A stretch of 64,000 nucleotides of DNA from Providencia rettgeri (GTDB lineage Bacteria > Pseudomonadota > Gammaproteobacteria > Enterobacterales > Enterobacteriaceae), in assembly GCA_900455085.1 (NCBI GenBank), contig UGTZ01000001.1:3750501-3814500 (forward strand), given 5' to 3'. The notes below the pieces were generated by a model that ran no database searches, had not been told where the DNA came from, and was given only the letters and a program-made list of their open reading frames with translations. Shown here in pieces: positions 1 through 9,120 of the stretch. The translations under genes and the position numbers were made by a program. The number at the start of each line of letters is the position of its first letter. The stretch's first letter is position 1.

Positions 1-1
1 T

Positions 2-1117
2 GCACGCTACCAAAGCCGATTTTTAGTGTGGTTTGCCAGTGTTAGCCTGCTCATTGCCTTTTTTGGTGCCATGACAGTGCAATTTATTGGTGGTGCGCGC
101 TTATTAGAAACAGCAGCAGGTATTCCATATACTTACGGGTTAATAATTTTTGGGGTTTCCATCGCACTCTACACCGCAATTGGTGGGTTTAGAGCTAGCG
201 TATTAAATGACGCACTGCAAGGGCTAGTGATGCTATTAGGCACGGTGATCCTACTAGTGGCGATTATTTACCATGCCGGTGGTCTACCCTCTGCAATAGA
301 AAAAATGCATAGCATAGACCCGAAATTGGTATCGCCTGAAGGTGCAGATGACATTTTAAGCGGGCCATTTTTAGCGTCATTTTGGGTTTTGGTCTGTTTT
401 GGGGTGATAGGCTTACCTCACACCGCAGTACGTTGTATTTCATATAAAGACAGTAAAGCGGTTCACCGCGGCATTATTTTGGGAACTATCGTCATGGCAG
501 TGCTGATGTTTGGTATGCACTTTGCAGGCGCTCTCGGTCGCGCAATTTTACCTGACCTCACGATCCCAGACCAAGTGATCCCGACCTTGATGGTACAAGT
601 TCTGCCACCTTTCGCAGCAGGGATCTTCCTAGCGGCACCAATGGCTGCGATTATGTCGACGATCAACGCACAACTGCTGCAATCCTCAGCGACCATCGTA
701 AAAGATATCTATCTGAACACTGTGCCAACGCAAATCAAAAATGAAAAGCGTCTTGCGCGGATCTCTAGCCTTTCCACTTTGGTCTTAGGTGCGTTGCTTT
801 TAGTTGCAGCATGGAACCCGCCTCAAATGATTATCTGGCTGAACTTACTGGCTTTTGGTGGTTTAGAAGCCGTTTTCTTGTGGCCATTAGTCCTCGGGCT
901 CTATTGGGAAAAAGCCAATGGGACAGGTGCAATCAGTGGTATGGTCGTCGGTGGCGTCAGTTATGCCATATTGGCAAGTTTTAAAATTGAAATCATGGGC
1001 TTTCACGCTATCGTCCCATCACTGATTTTTAGTCTTATTGCCTTTTTTGTCGGTAATCTTTTTGGCAAAAATCCAGTACAATCACCAGCAAACGAACAGG
1101 TAACTAGCACTCACTGA
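2..1117 (+). CDS. panF: Sodium/pantothenate symporter, 5' end outside window
   Basis: Inner-membrane sodium:solute symporter (SSF family) that imports pantothenate, the coenzyme A precursor. The frame is already open at base 2 and reads ARYQSRFLVWF, which matches an internal part of enteric PanF, so the start lies upstream of the window. About 371 residues are visible, with many membrane helices, the segment GGARLLETAAGIPY near the beginning and FGGLEAVFLWPL near the end. The next gene is prmA, the order seen in E. coli (panF-prmA-dusB-fis). An internal GTG at 26 is not the real start. Identity is based on remembered family sequence and is secure. Confidence 0.95.
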   Translation, partial: ARYQSRFLVWFASVSLLIAFFGAMTVQFIGGARLLETAAGIPYTYGLIIFGVSIALYTAIGGFRASVLNDALQGLVMLLGTVILLVAIIYHAGGLPSAIEKMHSIDPKLVSPEGADDILSGPFLASFWVLVCFGVIGLPHTAVRCISYKDSKAVHRGIILGTIVMAVLMFGMHFAGALGRAILPDLTIPDQVIPTLMVQVLPPFAAGIFLAAPMAAIMSTINAQLLQSSATIVKDIYLNTVPTQIKNEKRLARISSLSTLVLGALLLVAAWNPPQMIIWLNLLAFGGLEAVFLWPLVLGLYWEKANGTGAISGMVVGGVSYAILASFKIEIMGFHAIVPSLIFSLIAFFVGNLFGKNPVQSPANEQVTSTH

Positions 1118-1184
1118 TTCCTATCTACTGATAGGTGAATTTGGCGTTACCTAATGTAAATGAACAAATGCAATGCTCTAGATA

Positions 1185-1302
1185 ATTCGCGTCATAGATA
1201 GGCGGCAAACGAGCTAATCCCTAGGAGCATACACCAGTATGTGACTAGAGTTAGTGAGCGCAGCCAACAACGCTATGGCGTGAAGAATAACGAGCATTTT
1301 AG
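1185..1302. repeat. ERIC element (copy 1)
   Basis: Intergenic repeat between panF and prmA resembling the enterobacterial repetitive intergenic consensus. It has the typical AGGCGGCAA start, a central hairpin around GGAGCATACACCAGTATG, and an AGCCAACAACGC block. A second copy lies near 27893-28011 and shares the central 22 bases exactly. It ends at the ribosome-binding region of prmA, so it would be transcribed in the prmA leader. Boundaries are approximate. Confidence 0.85.
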
Positions 1303-1315
1303 AAGAGAAAAAACA

Positions 1316-2200
1316 ATGCCTTGGATACAAATAAGACTAAACTCAACTGCAAAAGATGCTGAAAACCTTGGCGATGAGTTAATCGAAACAGGGGCGGTAT
1401 CCGTCACTTTTCAAGATAGCCATGACACACCCGTGTTTGAGCCACTTCCAGGGGAAACACGTCTTTGGGGTGATACCGATGTTATCGGGCTCTACGATGC
1501 AGAAACCGACATGAAACTTGTCGTCGCTCAACTAGAAAATAGTCCTCTACTGGGCACGGGTTTTATCCATAAAATCGAACAATTAGAAGACAAAGATTGG
1601 GAAAGAGAGTGGATGGATAATTTTCATCCAATGCGCTTTGGAGAACGTTTATGGATCTGCCCAAGCTGGCGTGATGTACCCGACCCAACAGCGGTTAATG
1701 TGATGTTAGATCCTGGTCTCGCCTTTGGTACTGGAACACATCCAACCACCTCATTGTGTCTTCAATGGTTAGACGGTCTTGATCTCGAAGGTAAAACCGT
1801 GATCGACTTTGGTTGTGGATCCGGAATTTTAGCGATCGCTGCATTAAAATTAGGTGCCGCTCATGCGATTGGGATCGACATCGACCCTCAAGCTATCACC
1901 GCAAGCCGCGATAATGCGCAACGTAACGGTGTTTCAGAGCGTTTATCCCTATACTTACCGAAAGACCAACCTAATGACTTACAAGCCGATGTCGTGGTTG
2001 CTAACATCCTTGCTGGCCCATTACGCGAACTTGCCCCTATGATTAGTGTACTACCACGTCCGGGTGGGTTATTAGGTCTTTCTGGTGTACTCGCCAGTCA
2101 AGCTGAAAGTGTTGCGGATGCATACCGTTCAACTTTTGAAATTGACCCTGTCGCTGAAAAAGAAGAATGGTGCCGGATTACGGGTGTCAAGCATTTTTAG
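1316..2200 (+). CDS. prmA: Ribosomal protein L11 methyltransferase
   Basis: SAM-dependent enzyme that trimethylates ribosomal protein L11 in the cytoplasm. The 294-residue product has the family length. Visible landmarks are FGTGTHPTT at residues 137-145, the SAM-binding motif DFGCGSG at 164-170 and NILAGPL at 230-236. The ATG at 1316 gives MPWIQIRLN, matching the enteric N-terminus. An open frame reaching back to 1241 runs through the ERIC repeat and is not credible. A purine-rich stretch (AGAAGAGA, from 1301) precedes the start. The following 317-base gap separates it from dusB-fis, which has its own promoter. Confidence 0.96.
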   Translation: MPWIQIRLNSTAKDAENLGDELIETGAVSVTFQDSHDTPVFEPLPGETRLWGDTDVIGLYDAETDMKLVVAQLENSPLLGTGFIHKIEQLEDKDWEREWMDNFHPMRFGERLWICPSWRDVPDPTAVNVMLDPGLAFGTGTHPTTSLCLQWLDGLDLEGKTVIDFGCGSGILAIAALKLGAAHAIGIDIDPQAITASRDNAQRNGVSERLSLYLPKDQPNDLQADVVVANILAGPLRELAPMISVLPRPGGLLGLSGVLASQAESVADAYRSTFEIDPVAEKEEWCRITGVKHF

Positions 2201-2247
2201 TGATTTTTTTTATTAAAATCAGAGAATAATTTCTTTGAAAACAACGC

Positions 2248-2305
2248 CAGAATAGATTATCTTATAGCTCAAATATTGCTCAATAGCTGGCGATAATCTG
2301 TTCTG
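2248..2305. repeat. Long inverted repeat between prmA and dusB
   Basis: Bases 2248-2261 (CAGAATAGATTATC) are the reverse complement of 2292-2305 except for one T-G wobble, with a 30-base loop holding a smaller AGCT/TAGCT pairing. The RNA would form a 14-bp stem. There is no strong T-run after it. It may be a weak prmA terminator or a small repeat element. The rest of the 2201-2517 gap is AT-rich and leads into the fis operon promoter. Confidence 0.6.
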
Positions 2306-2450
2306 CACGAGATTTGAACAGCACAACAGTTATTTTAATAAATCGTTATGGAACCAACTTAACTATTTGTTAAATATAACTAATTTTATAATTGCAAAGC
2401 TGCAAGATAAAAAAATTAGTGATAAATAACCGTTTGCTCAAAGTTTGTCC

Positions 2451-2488
2451 TTTCATATCTCGTAAAAAATGCGTAATATACGCGCCCT
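2451..2488 (+). promoter_or_regulatory. dusB-fis operon promoter
   Basis: A -35 TTTCAT (2451-2456), 17-base spacer and -10 TAATAT (2474-2479) are followed by a GC-rich discriminator, ACGCGCCC. The layout and wording are very close to the E. coli fis promoter, which is growth-rate and stringently controlled through that discriminator. The start site should be near 2486-2488, giving a leader of about 30 bases before the dusB ATG. Confidence 0.75.
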
Positions 2489-2517
2489 TGCAGTCACAGT
2501 ATGGCCCCCATTTAGTT

Positions 2518-3483
2518 ATGCGAATCGGACAATATCAGTTGAGAAACTGCCTTATTGCTGCCCCCATGGCAGGCATTACAGATAAACCGTTTAGGTCACT
2601 CTGTTATGACATGGGTGCTGGGATGACAGTATCAGAGATGCTTTCTTCTAATCCTCAAGTTTGGAAGACCGACAAATCTAGACTCAGAATGGTTCATCGC
2701 GATGAACTTGGGGTTCGTTCAGTGCAAATAGCTGGCAATGATCCCGATGAAATGGCTGCCGCGGCTCAAATCAACGTTGAGAGTGGCGCTCAAATCATCG
2801 ATATCAACATGGGCTGTCCAGCTAAAAAAGTGAATCGTAAGCTTGCAGGCTCGGCACTGCTACGCTACCCAGAAATCGTGAAATCGATTCTTGAAGGTGT
2901 CGTCAAAGCAGTGGATGTGCCAGTTACCCTTAAGATCCGCACAGGCTGGTCACCTGAAGAGCGAAACTGCATAGAGATTGCCAAATTGGCCGAAGATTGC
3001 GGCATTCAAGCTCTCACTATTCATGGCAGAACTAGAGCCTGTCTGTTTAATGGGGAAGCTGAATATGACAATATTCGGGCAGTTAAGCAGACTGTTACCA
3101 TTCCGGTTATTGCCAATGGCGACATTACTGACCCGCTAAAAGCCAGAGCTGTTTTAGACTACACAGGGGCGGATGCCTTGATGGTAGGCCGAGCAGCTCA
3201 GGGAAGACCCTGGATCTTCCGGGAAATCCAGCATTATCTGGACACAGGTGAAATATTGCCACCGATGCCTATGGCAGAGGTACAACGTATTATGCTAGCG
3301 CATGTACAGGAATTGCACGACTTTTATGGTCAAGGCAAAGGAGCCCGTATTGCGCGCAAACATGTTTCTTGGTACTTGAAAGAACATGCACCTGATGACC
3401 AGTTTCGGCGCTCATTCAACACCATTGAGGATGCCAGCGAACAGCTGGAGGTGTTGGAGGCATTTTTTGAAAATTTTGCGTAA
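2518..3483 (+). CDS. dusB: tRNA-dihydrouridine synthase B
   Basis: FMN-dependent enzyme that reduces uridine to dihydrouridine in the tRNA D-loop. The 321-residue product equals the E. coli length. It shows the N-terminal PMAGITDKPFR substrate/FMN segment, the catalytic cysteine in NMGCP (Cys100) and the TIHGRTR and ANGDI segments of the TIM barrel. The ATG at 2518 is chosen because it gives MRIGQYQLRN and lies about 30 bases after the predicted transcription start. The open frame continues upstream to 2392 but crosses the promoter. It is the first gene of the fis operon, with fis 24 bases downstream. Confidence 0.96.
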   Translation: MRIGQYQLRNCLIAAPMAGITDKPFRSLCYDMGAGMTVSEMLSSNPQVWKTDKSRLRMVHRDELGVRSVQIAGNDPDEMAAAAQINVESGAQIIDINMGCPAKKVNRKLAGSALLRYPEIVKSILEGVVKAVDVPVTLKIRTGWSPEERNCIEIAKLAEDCGIQALTIHGRTRACLFNGEAEYDNIRAVKQTVTIPVIANGDITDPLKARAVLDYTGADALMVGRAAQGRPWIFREIQHYLDTGEILPPMPMAEVQRIMLAHVQELHDFYGQGKGARIARKHVSWYLKEHAPDDQFRRSFNTIEDASEQLEVLEAFFENFA

Positions 3484-3507
3484 ATAAAGATAAGAGCTGA
3501 CAGAACT

Positions 3508-3804
3508 ATGTTCGAACAACGCGTAAATTCTGACGTACTAACCGTTGCTACTGTAAATTCACAAGATCAAGTAACTCAAAAACCGTTACGTGACTCAGTC
3601 AAGCAAGCACTGAAGAACTATTTTGCTCAATTAAATAATCAAGATGTTAATGATTTATATGAGCTGGTATTGGCTGAAGTAGAACAGCCTTTGTTGGACA
3701 TGGTTATGCAATATACCCGTGGAAACCAGACCCGTGCAGCCCTGATGATGGGTATCAACCGCGGCACTCTGCGTAAGAAACTGAAAAAATACGGCATGAA
3801 CTAA
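3508..3804 (+). CDS. fis: DNA-binding protein Fis
   Basis: Nucleoid protein that bends DNA, stimulates rRNA and tRNA promoters and assists site-specific inversion and recombination. The 98-residue length is that of the whole family. The C-terminal helix-turn-helix (about residues 73-96, RAALMMGINRGTLRKKLKKYG) is essentially that of E. coli, as is the acidic N-terminal region. It is transcribed with dusB and followed at once by a strong hairpin terminator. Confidence 0.98.
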   Translation: MFEQRVNSDVLTVATVNSQDQVTQKPLRDSVKQALKNYFAQLNNQDVNDLYELVLAEVEQPLLDMVMQYTRGNQTRAALMMGINRGTLRKKLKKYGMN

Positions 3805-3833
3805 TCCTAGTCGGTTAATGCAGTGTTTTTGTG

Positions 3834-3866
3834 AGCCCTCACTGTAATGCAGTGAGGGCTTTTTAT
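3834..3866. terminator. Bidirectional terminator, fis / chemoreceptor
   Basis: An 11-bp perfect stem (AGCCCTCACTG with CAGTGAGGGCT, 3834-3844 and 3850-3860) is followed by TTTTATT. It ends fis on the plus strand and sits just past the stop of the converging chemoreceptor gene. Confidence 0.9.
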
Positions 3867-3868
3867 TA

Positions 3869-5421
3869 TCAAGCCGCAGATAGATTAAACTTCTGAACCG
3901 CTTGTTGTAGGTCTTGAGTTTGCTGTGCTAATGAGTTGGCTGCTGTAGCCACTTGCTCAACTAAAGAGGCATTTTGCTGTGTAACACCGTCCATCTGTGT
4001 AATAGCGACCCCAACTTGGGCGATCCCTTTGCTCTGCTCTTCTGAAGCTACGGTGATTTGCTCCATAATTGCTGTCACCTCATTAATTCCTTGTAAAATA
4101 TGCTCCATCGTTTTGCCCCATCTCGTTCACTAAACCAGTTCCTTTTTGTACACAAGTTCCTGAGTCTGCAATTAACCGTTCAATTTCCATCGCTGCTTCT
4201 GCACTGTGGCTCGCTAACTTACGCACCTCTGCAGCGACCACCATGAAACCGCGCCCATGCACACCTGCACGAGCCGCTTCGATAGAAGCATTGAGCGCTA
4301 AGATATTAGTTTGGAAGCTGATATCGTTAATCATGTTGATGATATCTGCGATTTTTTGTGAACTTTGGGATATTTCACTCATAGTAACGACAACTGAATC
4401 AACAATGCTATTCCCTTTATTCGCGACCACGAACGCTTCACCGACTAGCTGATTAGCTTGAAGTGTGTTTTCCATATTCAGTTGAACTGCTGCTGTAATT
4501 TCCTCCATACTCGCTGCCGTCTCTTCTAACGCAGCGGCCTGCTCTTCGGTTCGAGATGAAAGGTCGCTATTACCGTTTGAAATTTCACTTGCCCCCCAAA
4601 TAAATATTGTCACTTCCTTGTCGGATTGTATTGACCGATTCACTTAAATCTTTTCTCATCCCTTCAAGTATTGGAAATAATTTTCCTACACAGCTATTTC
4701 CGAATGACTGTACAGGATGGCTTAAATCACCTTTTGCGATATCAATAAAATGCTGTCTCAGTAAACCTAGTGGTTTTTGCATCATTTCTGCCATATAGCG
4801 ATCCGTAAAAATGAGCATGAAGATCCCTAATATTGCAGTGATGATCATAACCATTCGCGTAATATCCATCACGTTATCAACATGATTTCGAGCTTGGCTA
4901 ATCAACTCTTCTGCTGTCTGGTTGAATTTTTGAATTGAAGAACCAAAAGCTCGGCTCAATGCGGGAGTGATATTATGGGCGTGGGACAAATATTTATTGG
5001 TATCACTTTCCATACTAAGGGCTAATTGAGGCTTTACCCCATCATCAAGTAGTGCTTGCCAACTGCTAATTACCTGCTCTGCAATTTCAGGAGTCATTGG
5101 CCCAGGGGAAATCAATTTCATCTGCTCTAAATATTTTTCCATATTGGACATTGCCTCTTTGACGGGACCATAGTCCACTGTTTTTCCTTCACTTTTACTT
5201 TCCATTACCCGGGTTAACCGTGTAACAAAACGGAAATATTGGTCATTTCCCTGACTGATCACCGTCATTTGTTGTACTAATTGCCTATCAATATCGTTTC
5301 CATCAGCAATGCGTGATAGTGACCAACCACTATATACATTCGTTCCCCCCAAGATCAGACACAAAATACTTAACAATACGAAGACCACAGTACGAATTGA
5401 GTAATTTCGAAGTTTCTGCAT
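3869..5421 (-). pseudogene. Methyl-accepting chemotaxis protein, two frameshifts
   Basis: Membrane chemoreceptor that would signal to CheA/CheW. The N-terminal part (from 5421) has a transmembrane segment at about residues 10-30, a periplasmic four-helix type sensor, a second membrane segment near 190-210 and a HAMP region. The rest has the highly conserved signalling hairpin (residues around ISFQTNILALNASIEAARAG). The frame breaks twice as written. The six-base G run near 4595 would be in frame with five, and the four-base A run near 4112 would be in frame with three. Both are single-base homopolymer gains, so the gene is probably intact in the organism. It lacks an NWETF-like receptor tail, ending KFNLSAA. 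The ligand cannot be told. Confidence 0.85.
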
Positions 5422-5865
5422 AGAATTTCTCTTTTGGTGGGATAATCTGACAATATTTAACTTTATCGGCGCTATAGAAAAATATTTTAACGGCTAGATT
5501 TGGTTATTCTTTACCCTGTATAAGTAAAAGCACTTATATTTCAAGGGGGTTACTATTTGATTTTGGGAATCAGAGAAAATTAAAAATTTGAGATTAATGT
5601 GATTAATTTGAAGTAGATCGCTAAATACAAGAATCCAACCAAAGTAAATGAACCATCCCGAACACTATTTTCATATCTATCCTGACGTAAAAGCTACCAT
5701 CCACTCAGTAACATATACCCCCTAAGTCAACAATTTATTTTCACTTAAATCAAATAATTATGCATAGAATAAATTGGTTTAAATTAATTGATCTTGAAAT
5801 CAATAACAATATAATAAGATTGATTATCATTTGTATTATCATTACAAAAAGGCAAACCGACTCCA
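5422..5865. other. AT-rich intergenic region, divergent promoters
   Basis: The gap lies between the chemoreceptor (leftward) and the TonB-dependent receptor (rightward). Apart from the Fur-box-like sites at 5818-5845 I see no gene, RNA or repeat in it. Both flanking genes read outward, so both promoters should be here. Confidence 0.6.
5818..5845 (+). promoter_or_regulatory. Fur-box-like tandem sites
   Basis: Two GATTATCATT / TATTATCATT units occur in tandem 20 to 50 bases before the receptor start. Each matches one half of the Fur consensus GATAATGATAATCATTATC. Position and target (a TonB-dependent receptor) both suit iron repression by Fur. Confidence 0.7.
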
Positions 5866-8031
5866 ATGAAAAATATTCCCTCCGTTGGAAACAATATGGT
5901 TAAATTTAAGCCAGATTTTATTTGTTTCATTGTTTTATCAACACTTTCTTTTACAACTCATGCAGCCAATAAAGAGCTTAAATCATCGCAGCTTCAAGAT
6001 GCTACCGATGCAATTGAACTACAAGATAGTTATGCAAGACCTGACTACGTTGAAATAGAGCGTTTACGAGATACCAAGCAAATTATTGTTATTTCAAAAG
6101 AAGATATTCAAGGTAAAGGAAATCGCACAATCTCTGATGTGCTTAAATCCGTTCCTGGCATTAGTGTCGATACCTCTGGGCAAGGTAATATAGACTTGCG
6201 AGGACAAGGGGCTGAAACCTCACAACGTAACCTACAAGTATTACTTGATGGGGCTCCAATTACCACATTAGCAAATCACCCTTACACCACTAACTACGAT
6301 ATTATTCCCGTTGAACAACTTGAGCGTATTGAAATCATTCCCGGTGGTGGAAGCGTTATTTACGGCTCAGGGACTGCAGGTGGAGTTATTAATATCACTT
6401 CTAATCTGAGAAGTATGGCTAATCCCAAAACAAGTGTTTTATCTGAATGGAACTCAGAAGGATACCGTTTAAATGCTAATTTGGGAGCGCGGGTTAATGA
6501 TAAATTTTCAATTTTAGGCACAGCCAGTAAACTAAATCGTGACCTTTACTATAAAGATACCTACCGTAATTCAGAATATTATTCATTAGGTGGAAGATGG
6601 GATCTCACTTCAGATCAAAGCCTGATGTTGCGAGGAAGCCATCTCACTGAAAGTTCCCAATACGTAAAAACGCTCACATCACGTAATATCAAAAAGTATG
6701 GTAAAGACTACGTTCCACCAGACAAAACCGTCACTGTCGGTATTGATGAAAATGGTAAGTTAATTAAAAAAACAATCAGCGGTTATTTGACTGGTGACCG
6801 CGAAGTCGATAGCTATAATTTAAGTTACCAAAATGCATTTACGGATAAACTCAATTTTGCTACTGATGTTTTCTACACTGATGGTTTTTATACTAATAAT
6901 GCCAACTGGGAACAAAAAGTTAATCAAAAAAGCCACGGAACAAAAATCAAATTAGATATCGGCTATCTTGATGATAGTAACCTACTTTTGGGCATAGATT
7001 ATTCCAAACAAAAGGCTTCTATTCATTATATTGGAAGCTATAAAAAGGACAGTAAAGGCCGATATTATGGGGTTCCTCATAATTTCGATTATGATAAAAC
7101 CACAAAGGCAATTTATGTCCTTAACAGCCTGAAATCAGATCAATTTGTTTTTACTCAAGGGCTAAGACGTGAATTGGCTGAATGGTCATTTGATAAAAGC
7201 GGTACTGTAAATGGAACAGGTACTTCAGACCGTTGGAATACCGCTGCAGAACTTTCTCTTGCTTACCTTTATCGCGATACAGGTCGAGTTTATGGGCGAT
7301 ATGAACGAGGCTACACCCTTCCAGATGGCTTGCAAATCAGTGACCAATCGGTCGTTAATGGTGAAAAAATTTACACGCCGACTAAGGCAGAAGATGAGAA
7401 ATATGACTTATTTGAGGTCGGCTTAAGAGACAAATTAGCGTTTAGTACTGTCAATGTCACGTTCTGGACATCCAATACAAATAATCAGTTAAATCGCATT
7501 TATCTCACTAGCGTCAATGATGCGAAGACAATGAATTTGTTGAAAACTCGCCGCTGGGGAGCCGATGTTGACTTCCAGCAAACGCTCGGTGATTTCACCT
7601 TCCAAGAATCATATTCATGGCTCAGAGGACGTTCTGATTATAACAACCATGGCCGCCAATTCTTGGAAGAAAACGGCAAAAACACCATTGATTACACGAA
7701 AAGTGGTTTAACTAAAGTGCCAGAGCACTCCGTTAAACTAAAAGTAAAATACGACTTTACTGAGGATTTATCAGGAGATATTCAGTACACCTATTATGGT
7801 TCGTACAATAACTTCCTTTCTGATGCCAATAAAGAAGAAGATGGCGTTGTTAAATCACGTGAGCTCATTGACCTGAGTGTTCGTTACACACCGATTGAAC
7901 ACATTGAATTATATGGTGGGGTCACTAACTTAATGAATAAAACTTACTACGACTATGTTACTGCAGGCTACGGCTCATTGATTCCTGGAAATGAGCGCTC
8001 ATTCTTTGCAGGTATCAAAGCCACATATTGA
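5866..8031 (+). CDS. TonB-dependent outer-membrane receptor, probably iron/siderophore
   Basis: Outer-membrane gated channel, 721 residues. It has a signal peptide (hydrophobic core about 18-30, cleavage near THA-ANK at 33) and a plug domain with the typical segments ISDVLKSVPGISV, LDGAPIT and ERIEIIPGGGSVIYGSGTAGGVINI. A 22-strand-type barrel ends in an aromatic residue (KATY), as outer-membrane proteins do. Met11 (5896) is an alternative start giving a more ordinary signal peptide. Fur-like sites lie just upstream and a dedicated TonB follows after 20 bases, so the two form an iron-uptake operon. The substrate cannot be identified. The barrel resembles siderophore receptors rather than heme receptors. 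Confidence 0.88.
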   Translation: MKNIPSVGNNMVKFKPDFICFIVLSTLSFTTHAANKELKSSQLQDATDAIELQDSYARPDYVEIERLRDTKQIIVISKEDIQGKGNRTISDVLKSVPGISVDTSGQGNIDLRGQGAETSQRNLQVLLDGAPITTLANHPYTTNYDIIPVEQLERIEIIPGGGSVIYGSGTAGGVINITSNLRSMANPKTSVLSEWNSEGYRLNANLGARVNDKFSILGTASKLNRDLYYKDTYRNSEYYSLGGRWDLTSDQSLMLRGSHLTESSQYVKTLTSRNIKKYGKDYVPPDKTVTVGIDENGKLIKKTISGYLTGDREVDSYNLSYQNAFTDKLNFATDVFYTDGFYTNNANWEQKVNQKSHGTKIKLDIGYLDDSNLLLGIDYSKQKASIHYIGSYKKDSKGRYYGVPHNFDYDKTTKAIYVLNSLKSDQFVFTQGLRRELAEWSFDKSGTVNGTGTSDRWNTAAELSLAYLYRDTGRVYGRYERGYTLPDGLQISDQSVVNGEKIYTPTKAEDEKYDLFEVGLRDKLAFSTVNVTFWTSNTNNQLNRIYLTSVNDAKTMNLLKTRRWGADVDFQQTLGDFTFQESYSWLRGRSDYNNHGRQFLEENGKNTIDYTKSGLTKVPEHSVKLKVKYDFTEDLSGDIQYTYYGSYNNFLSDANKEEDGVVKSRELIDLSVRYTPIEHIELYGGVTNLMNKTYYDYVTAGYGSLIPGNERSFFAGIKATY

Positions 8032-8051
8032 TTTAAACAGGAAATGTTTCA

Positions 8052-9029
8052 GTGACTATAAACCCGTTTTTTCGTTATAAACTTGCTTTAGCACTGTCAC
8101 TCGTTATCCATATCATTGCCATTATGTTTATCGCCCTACAAGCAGGTAGGGCGGTACCTATGGTCGAAGGTGAGGAAACGATAACGCTATCTCTAGGGGG
8201 ACCAATGGGCTCCGCTGGGGGCTCAGGAGAGCAGAGTAGTAAGAGACAAGCGCAATTACAAGAAGTTATATCAGAATCCTCCTCGAAGGCTGAAGCTGCT
8301 TCGCAATTGAAGCAGCTTAGCAAGTCTCAACCTAATGAAAGTAAAATACCCTCAAAAACCCAACTTAAAAATTCATTAACTCCTGTTAATGTCCCCGTTG
8401 ATAATACAATTGAATCACCTTTGCTCACACAGAAAACCAAAGTAAATATAAAACCGGAGATCAGTCAGCCCGTACAAGGAAAAAAACAAGAAAAACAAAG
8501 TAAATTACTGAACAATGACACTCGAAATAACACAGAAAATCAGCTTATTGCCAATAACATAAGCCATGAAACACAGCAAGACTCACTAGAAACAGCTAAA
8601 GAAACACCATCCAATTCAGCGGCTAAAAATCATTCTTCCACCACCTCATCAACTTCAGAAAGTAGTCAAGGTGGTAAAGGGAATAATATATTATCGGGTA
8701 ATAACCAATTCGCTGCTAATGGTGATGGAAGTTATACCGCACTCAGTTCGAGTGGTATTTCCTATACAATTTTACAGGATGCGACCCCTAAGTATCCAAA
8801 AGAGGCTCGCTCCTTAGGCTATACAAAAGTGGTTAAAGTACAAATTCGGTTATTAGTTGGATTAGATGGCCAAGTTGAATCCGTTGAAATATTAAACAAC
8901 AAGATCCCTGATTTAGGTTTTAAAGAAGAAGCGGTGAAAGCGATTAAAAAAATGACCTTTAAACCCATTATTTATCAAGGACAAAATATTAAAATGTACT
9001 TTAAAAAAACGGTCATATTTCAATACTAG
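8052..9029 (+). CDS. TonB-family energy transducer dedicated to the upstream receptor
   Basis: Inner-membrane protein that spans the periplasm and passes proton-motive energy to the receptor. The 325 residues comprise a short cytoplasmic start, one membrane helix (about 10-30), and a long linker rich in Ser, Gln, Asn and Lys. The linker is not the proline-rich type of housekeeping TonB. A C-terminal TonB domain follows (about 235-325, with ATPKYPKEARSLGYTKVVKV). The start is GTG at 8052, the only in-frame choice next to the AACAGGAAAT ribosome site; an ATG at 8044 is out of frame. No exbB or exbD is nearby, so it must share them with the chromosome's main system. Confidence 0.85.
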   Translation: MTINPFFRYKLALALSLVIHIIAIMFIALQAGRAVPMVEGEETITLSLGGPMGSAGGSGEQSSKRQAQLQEVISESSSKAEAASQLKQLSKSQPNESKIPSKTQLKNSLTPVNVPVDNTIESPLLTQKTKVNIKPEISQPVQGKKQEKQSKLLNNDTRNNTENQLIANNISHETQQDSLETAKETPSNSAAKNHSSTTSSTSESSQGGKGNNILSGNNQFAANGDGSYTALSSSGISYTILQDATPKYPKEARSLGYTKVVKVQIRLLVGLDGQVESVEILNNKIPDLGFKEEAVKAIKKMTFKPIIYQGQNIKMYFKKTVIFQY

Positions 9030-9059
9030 CTTACAGTTAGCCATATTGTTGGACAGAAA

Positions 9060-9089
9060 AAAGGTACAGCGAACCCTCACTGTACCTTT
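9060..9089. terminator. Bidirectional terminator, tonB-like gene / tnaB
   Basis: A 10-bp stem (AAAGGTACAG with CTGTACCTTT) has a 10-base loop. Read leftward it runs into TTTTTTCTG, a good terminator for the tna operon. Read rightward it is followed by a weaker T-rich tail and can serve the TonB-like gene. Confidence 0.85.
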
Positions 9090-9120
9090 GCAGTTATTTT
9101 ACAGCTTGTATTTTGAAAAA

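Noticed and set aside
3936..4798. Plus-strand open frames across the chemoreceptor gene
   Set aside because: They are antisense to the conserved signalling domain and show no family resemblance.
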